Source: an uncultured Prevotella sp. (lineage in GTDB: Bacteria > Bacteroidota > Bacteroidia > Bacteroidales > Bacteroidaceae). Taken from it: DNA of 64,000 bases. Every line of letters begins with the position of its first letter. The stretch's first letter is position 1. Position numbers and translations under genes: made by a program. This document shows positions 57,926-64,000 of this stretch, piece after piece. The stretch is taken from contig CALZXH010000003.1 of NCBI GenBank assembly GCA_945830055.1, positions 1 to 64,000 of the forward strand, given 5' to 3'. The notes under the pieces are model-generated. The model had not been told where the DNA came from, searched no databases, and saw nothing but the letters and a program-made list of their open reading frames with translations.

Positions 57926-58867
57926 TTATTCCGGAATGAGAAAACGGATAACCTCCTTGTCTATGGTTATCCTGAACGCCCCTTTGGGACTGGCGAGCAC
58001 CTTGCCGTCGAGCGACACCAAGGCATGGGGAGCTTCCTGTATCTCTACGCAACGGGTACGGTAGGGAAACACGTTCTTGTGATTGAGGAAACGTCCCGAA
58101 ATCAGCAGCCACAACCCAGCAAAGAACTGAAGCAGCGCCGGCTGGCACACCAGCGAGGCGTCGAGCCAACCGTTGTAGGGCACGGCATTGGGAGTCTGTC
58201 CGTAACCCGGACCGTTGCCCACACACAGGTTCATCACCCTTCGCTGAACGGTCTCGCTGTTGATGGTGAGCCGCATCTTGTAGTCCATCCTGTGAAACAC
58301 CATGAGCAGCAGCGAAAGCATCCACGAAAGCCTGCGCGAACCGATGATACTGCGTGTCTGTCGGCGCAGGTTCATCATGTCGGCGATAAACCCGATGTTG
58401 ACACAGTTGACGAAGTAGCGGTGGCACTCCTTGTCGAACTTGTCGCGATAGCGGATGCAGCCCAGGTCGATGGCACGCACCCTGTGTGCCGTGAGCCAAT
58501 CCACCGTCTGCTCGATATTGGCCTCCCGGTAGTTCCAGAACTTGGCAAAGTCGTTGAGGATGCCGTGGGGAATCAGTCCCAACGCTACACGCTCGCGCAC
58601 GCTCTTCTCCATGTCCATCAGACAGTTCACTGCATCGTTGAGAGCCGTGTCCCCTCCCACGATGACGATGGTGGAATAGCCGTTGTTGATGAGCATACGG
58701 GTGAGTCGCTGCACGCCCTCCACGCTCTCGCTCTGCACCAAATCGTACGACACGCCCTTGGAATCCAGCACCCGCACCAGTCGCTCACGGTGCTTGCTGT
58801 TGCTCTTGAAGCCTCGTTTCGGGCAGTACAGGATGCCCCATCTTGTGTCTTTTTCTGAAAAACTCAT
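57926..58867 (-). CDS. Diacylglycerol/lipid kinase family protein
   Basis: VIVGGDTALNDAVNCLM; LIPHGILNDFAKFW; NLCVGNGPGYGQTPNAVPYNGWLD. Confidence 0.85.
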   Translation of the reverse strand: MSFSEKDTRWGILYCPKRGFKSNSKHRERLVRVLDSKGVSYDLVQSESVEGVQRLTRMLINNGYSTIVIVGGDTALNDAVNCLMDMEKSVRERVALGLIPHGILNDFAKFWNYREANIEQTVDWLTAHRVRAIDLGCIRYRDKFDKECHRYFVNCVNIGFIADMMNLRRQTRSIIGSRRLSWMLSLLLMVFHRMDYKMRLTINSETVQRRVMNLCVGNGPGYGQTPNAVPYNGWLDASLVCQPALLQFFAGLWLLISGRFLNHKNVFPYRTRCVEIQEAPHALVSLDGKVLASPKGAFRITIDKEVIRFLIPE

Positions 58868-58945
58868 GCGGTATAATGCTGTTTAAGTGTCTTGGTGGAT
58901 GTTATAGTTGTACCGGAGCGATAGAAAGATTCGCACAGACGGCGG

Positions 58946-59881
58946 TCAGAGAGCCTCCTGCTGCCTGCAGAGGGCCAGTATCTGCTCCACCTTGTCTGAC
59001 AGGGGCAGCATGGCATCGATCCAATGGATGTCAAATCCCCTGCGCTCCATGCCCCTGAACCAGGTCATCTGCCGCTTGGCAAACTGGTGGATGGCTATCT
59101 CCAGACGGCTGAACATCTCCTGGTAGGAGCACTTCCCCGTCACATATTCCGTAACGAACTTGTATTCCAGTCCGTAGTATATTAGGTCCTCGGCGGGAAT
59201 GCCTTCCGCCAGCAGGCCACGTATCTCGTCAGCCATCCCCTCGTCGAGCCTCTGCTTCAGCCTGCAGGTTATCTTACGCCGACGCTCCTCACGGTCGATG
59301 CTTACACCTACCACCAGGGCGTCCATCTTGGGCAGTACCGCCGCCTCCGGGGCATGCTGTCCGTTGAAGGTCTCTATCTCTATGGCACGTATGGCACGCT
59401 GGGCGGTATCCACGTCGGTGGTGTTGTGCATGCAACTGCCGTTCTTCTGCTTCAGCTCCCTGAGCATCTCTGTGAGCTGCTCCATTGACAGGCTTTCCAG
59501 CTCTTTTCTCAACGCGGGATTCTCGGGCACTGCCGACAGCCGGTAACCCTTGAGCACCGCCTCGATATACAGTCCCGTACCGCCGCACAGTATGGGCTGG
59601 CGACCACGCTCTACGATGCTGTTATAGACAGCCAGAAAATCATGCTGGTAGCGGAAGAGGTTGTACTTGGTACCGGGCTCCGCGATATCTATCAGATGGT
59701 AGGCTATTTGCTCGCCTTCCACCACATAATCCTGCAGGTCCTTGCCCGTACCTATGTCCATGCGCCTATACACCTGGCGCGAGTCGGCACTGATAATCTC
59801 ACCGCCCGTACGGTGTGCCAAAGCCGCTGCAAGTGCCGTCTTGCCGCTTGCTGTAGGTCCGAGAATAGTCAACAGCTTCAT
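58946..59881 (-). CDS. miaA: tRNA dimethylallyltransferase
   Basis: MKLLTILGPTASGKTALAAALA; ISADSRQVYRRMDIGTGK; YHLIDIAEP; GGTGLYIEA; RAIRAIEI. Confidence 0.95.
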   Translation of the reverse strand: MKLLTILGPTASGKTALAAALAHRTGGEIISADSRQVYRRMDIGTGKDLQDYVVEGEQIAYHLIDIAEPGTKYNLFRYQHDFLAVYNSIVERGRQPILCGGTGLYIEAVLKGYRLSAVPENPALRKELESLSMEQLTEMLRELKQKNGSCMHNTTDVDTAQRAIRAIEIETFNGQHAPEAAVLPKMDALVVGVSIDREERRRKITCRLKQRLDEGMADEIRGLLAEGIPAEDLIYYGLEYKFVTEYVTGKCSYQEMFSRLEIAIHQFAKRQMTWFRGMERRGFDIHWIDAMLPLSDKVEQILALCRQQEAL

Positions 59882-60049
59882 GGCTGCAAATGTACAAAAA
59901 ATAAATCATCTACAGCCATGAAGCGCGAAAATTCAGCATCAGAAGCTGATACGGTAAAGATAATGAAAACAGTTTGCTTAGGATAAAGGCACAGGAATGT
60001 TTAGACAGACGTCACGTATTATCGGACAACAGAACGGGAAAACGAGCGT

Positions 60050-60086
60050 ACAAGAAAAGAGGACAGACCTTCACAGGCATGTCCTC
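60050..60086 (-). terminator. Intrinsic terminator downstream of gapA
   Basis: Minus strand: GAGGACA-N14-TGTCCTC-TTTTCTTG. Confidence 0.7.
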
Positions 60087-60130
60087 AAACAAAAAAATAA
60101 TTACTATATTGGATAAATGTAATCTAACGA

Positions 60131-61294
<1,164 letters not shown>

Positions 61295-61305
61295 GTAATT
61301 TTTTC

Positions 61306-61313
61306 TATATTTG
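61306..61313 (+). promoter_or_regulatory. -7 element TATATTTG for mscL
   Basis: TAnnTTTG about 40 nt upstream of the mscL ATG. Confidence 0.6.
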
Positions 61314-61353
61314 CAGCAAACTTAAGTATAAAAATTATCAAAAAAATCAAGAC

Positions 61354-61782
61354 ATGGGAAAATTCATCAATGAATTCAAGGAGTTCGCAGTGAAAGGAAA
61401 TGCTGTGGATATGGCTGTCGGTGTGATCATCGGCGGTGCCTTCGGCAAGATTGTCACCTCCATAGTAAACGACATCATCATGCCTCCCATCGGCTACCTC
61501 ATTGGCGGAGTGAAGTTTACCGACTTGAAGGCTGAACTGCCTGCCGTGAACATTGAGGGCGTGGCCCTGGAGCCCGTAACCATCAACTACGGCAACTTCC
61601 TACAGACCACCTTCGACTTCATCATCATCGCCTTCTGCGTATTCATGCTGGTGAAGGGCATCAACAGTCTGGCAAAGAAAAAGAAGAAGGAAGAGGAAGC
61701 CGCTCCTGCCCCTCCCCCACAGCCCAGCAAGGAAGAAGTGTTGCTCACCGAAATCCGTGACCTACTGAAGAACAAGGATTAG
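61354..61782 (+). CDS. mscL: Large-conductance mechanosensitive channel
   Basis: [42 protein letters not shown]. Confidence 0.96.
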   Translation: MGKFINEFKEFAVKGNAVDMAVGVIIGGAFGKIVTSIVNDIIMPPIGYLIGGVKFTDLKAELPAVNIEGVALEPVTINYGNFLQTTFDFIIIAFCVFMLVKGINSLAKKKKKEEEAAPAPPPQPSKEEVLLTEIRDLLKNKD

Positions 61783-61806
61783 TCTTCAGAGCCAGTAGCT
61801 CGCTTT

Positions 61807-62271
61807 TCACTGTTTTTTAAAATACAGTCTCAGCAGCTCGCTGCGTAGCACCAGGGTGCTGCCGGTGAGCTGTTCTATTTGGAAGGTCTCTTCGGTAGCG
61901 TTGATGCCATAGGGGCGCAGGTCGTCCAGATTGTCCACTTTAGGGTCGCCATTGGGACGGTCGTTATGATAGATATCGTACACGCGCAACTGCGCATTGG
62001 CATGCTCAAAGTGCATGACAAATGCCGGCAGGGGATCGATTTCAAAATCAGACGTCTGCAGCAAGGTGCCCTGTACCGCCCAGTACAGAAGCCTTTCGGA
62101 ATAGTCGCCCGACGCACCCGTGGCGATAGTATCGATACGCTGCAGATGCCAGAAGCCGTCCAGACTGCCGTTCTCGGAATGTTCTATGGTGCAGGCGGAA
62201 AGACAGGCGGCGAGCACCAGCGCCCACACACCCCTTGCCAGCCATCCGCCAGGATAATGTATTTTGTTCAT
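61807..62271 (-). CDS. Small lipocalin-like lipoprotein
   Basis: 154 aa; lipobox LAACLSACTIEHSENGSLDGFWHLQRIDT; lipocalin-like strands. Confidence 0.65.
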   Translation of the reverse strand: MNKIHYPGGWLARGVWALVLAACLSACTIEHSENGSLDGFWHLQRIDTIATGASGDYSERLLYWAVQGTLLQTSDFEIDPLPAFVMHFEHANAQLRVYDIYHNDRPNGDPKVDNLDDLRPYGINATEETFQIEQLTGSTLVLRSELLRLYFKKQ

Positions 62272-62322
62272 GATTGTTTCGGGTATTAGTGTATTATGGA
62301 AGGATAACTCTCGGGAGGATAC

Positions 62323-63894
62323 CTATCTGCTGCCGCTGAGCACACCGCATTTCGTCACCGTGATTTGCGCGCCGCAGTTATTGCCTATGAGTTGTCCGTC
62401 ATCAAGTCCCCAAGCCACCTTGACATCCCATCCGCGCAGCTCCTTGCAGGCAAAGCGGTAATCGGCCTCTACCATCACGCTACGGTTGTAGCGAGGCTTC
62501 GCATAAGGCATCTTGTACGTGCCGAAGCCCTCTTGCCAGGACCCCAGCAAGCGGTAGGAGAGCCTGCTGTTTACAGCCCCTACCACGCCCACATGGACCG
62601 CCTGCATACGGTTGTTCTGCACGTAGATGTCTCCATTGGTATTGTATATGGGCGAACGGTAGAGGGGGTTGCCCATCACCTGTCCCCAGTGCTGCCATCC
62701 CGTATATATATAATGGTTATAGAACTCGTCACGACCGCAGATATGATCTTTGAGGGCAGGCGTATGGTCGTGATAGACCGGTCCGCTCTGGTATTTGGAA
62801 TAGAGATACTCCACCACCACATTCTTCAGCCATGTGCCCCGCTTCAGCTGCAGTTCGGCACCCAGCAGGATGTCGCGGAAGTCATAGAGGAAGTACTTGC
62901 TGTCTTTCTTCACATTCCATTCGTCTCCAGTGCCATAGCCGTTATAGTCGAGCTGGAACATAGACGAATGGTCCTCGAAGTACTTGTCGGCATACACACC
63001 GAGCTTCCACGAGGGGGCATCATAGTTGACCCTAATCATCCAGCTGCCCAACTGGTTGCCCTCGGCATTGCGGTAGGTGGTCTCCACCTGCTCTCCTCCA
63101 CTGGGAATAAAGGCGTTCCAGAAGTCGCGCAGACCGCTTGAGTTCTCTATTATGGTCATTGTCCCGTTGCCGTTCGGCTGGTAGGACGTACCGCCGAAGA
63201 CGCAAGCCATCTCAAGTCCCAGTTCCACCGAAAGGGGATGTTTCCCATCATCTTTTCCAATCTTCAGATAGCCCGCCTTGGCGTGGTAGAGGGCACCGTC
63301 CACATACTTGTTCTTACGGTCGGTAAACTCATGCTGCCAGCGCTGGTCGGTAAGCATGCCGTAAGCCACAAAGCCCTTGAGATGCACCCAGCCGGCAAGC
63401 AGGGGCACCTGCCAGTATTCGGGCAGGGAGAGACGCACCTGCGGCACAGGGCGCGCATTGATGCCAAAGGTCTGTCCGCCCGACGACAACAGCTGGTTTT
63501 TCAGCTCCATGGGGTATTCCCTGCTGCCCACGGTAAGCTCTCCCTTGAGCCAGCGCAGGGTGGCATAACACTGCTGCACCACCACATTCGACGTATAATG
63601 GTGCACCACTGCCATATCCAAGCCGTAGCCCCAAGCCCACCTGCGCATAGAGTCAGCCTGCAAGGACCGCTCCACGCCCGCCATCAGATAGCCGTTGGCC
63701 GACTGCAGCGAACTGAGTCCGTACTTGTTGGCATTCAGCCACAGCGGAGTGTTCCCTTCCGACAGGGATGCCTGCATCTGCACGCGGTACTTCACGTCAG
63801 AAGTCATCCTGTCCGCCCAGTTCTGCGCCGCCGTATTCAGCACGCACCACACGCCCGTCAGCATCCAGCACAATAAAAATATCCTGTATTTCAT
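62323..63894 (-). CDS. Capsule assembly Wzi-family protein
   Basis: 523 aa; signal peptide; ASLSEGNTPLWLNANKYGLSS..NGYL; MELKNQLLSSGGQTFGINARPVPQVRLSLPEYW; outer-membrane beta-barrel pattern. Confidence 0.8.
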   Translation of the reverse strand: MKYRIFLLCWMLTGVWCVLNTAAQNWADRMTSDVKYRVQMQASLSEGNTPLWLNANKYGLSSLQSANGYLMAGVERSLQADSMRRWAWGYGLDMAVVHHYTSNVVVQQCYATLRWLKGELTVGSREYPMELKNQLLSSGGQTFGINARPVPQVRLSLPEYWQVPLLAGWVHLKGFVAYGMLTDQRWQHEFTDRKNKYVDGALYHAKAGYLKIGKDDGKHPLSVELGLEMACVFGGTSYQPNGNGTMTIIENSSGLRDFWNAFIPSGGEQVETTYRNAEGNQLGSWMIRVNYDAPSWKLGVYADKYFEDHSSMFQLDYNGYGTGDEWNVKKDSKYFLYDFRDILLGAELQLKRGTWLKNVVVEYLYSKYQSGPVYHDHTPALKDHICGRDEFYNHYIYTGWQHWGQVMGNPLYRSPIYNTNGDIYVQNNRMQAVHVGVVGAVNSRLSYRLLGSWQEGFGTYKMPYAKPRYNRSVMVEADYRFACKELRGWDVKVAWGLDDGQLIGNNCGAQITVTKCGVLSGSR

Positions 63895-64000
63895 TCATCA
63901 TCTTAATATATTCACACTCCTGCTTCAGCATACTCCATAGCGGCATGGAATGCCGTCTGAAAAAAATTGGAGGGCATCCTACACTTCACAGCGACAGGTG

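Noticed and set aside
59882-60130. Small ORFs between miaA and gapA
   Set aside because: Short, no recognisable family; the region is explained by the gapA terminator and the miaA promoter.
63950-63961. ATGCCGTCTGAA, identical to the Neisseria 12-mer DNA uptake sequence, with CGGCAT-GGA-ATGCCG hairpin
   Set aside because: Single occurrence noticed in a Bacteroidales-type region; most likely coincidence. A genome-wide count would be needed before reading anything into it.

Overview
This 64 kb window looks like a chromosomal region from a Bacteroidales genome, probably Prevotella/Segatella-like. That call rests on SusC/SusD pairs, TAnnTTTG -7 promoter boxes, a hybrid two-component regulator (HTCS) and Wzi. 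Left to right: (1) C-terminal end of an Rpn/PD-(D/E)XK-type protein with a GRAEG-coding repeat. (2) A minus-strand trio: metallophosphoesterase, TonB-dependent receptor, Ig-like/beta-helix lipoprotein. (3) A complete trpBEGDCFA operon, preceded by what reads as a textbook ribosome-mediated attenuator: a leader peptide with tandem Trp codons, a 2:3 antiterminator and a 3:4 terminator. (4) A pectin/homogalacturonan utilisation locus of about 40 kb: a GH28-GH105-(alpha/alpha)6 fusion, two PL1 pectate lyases, a CE8 pectin methylesterase, two SusC/SusD pairs, three fasciclin-like lipoproteins, a beta-helix surface protein, a GH3 and an HTCS. (5) Glycogen/alpha-glucan genes (GH57, GT4, GH133). (6) Housekeeping genes: Crp/Fnr regulator, lipid kinase, miaA, gapA, mscL, a lipoprotein and Wzi. 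The strongest anomaly is the HTCS. It runs from the HisKA four-helix segment straight into the receiver domain with no HATPase_c domain, and its H-box reads SHKLRTP instead of SHELRTP, suggesting a kinase-dead PUL regulator. Other structural signals: a convergent bidirectional terminator with a triplicated arm, a 24-bp tandem repeat block, an AAAACG microsatellite abutting a start codon, and a recurrent CCC-N20-TAnCTTTG promoter architecture. No tRNA, rRNA or CRISPR array was recognised. No searches or folding programs were run.
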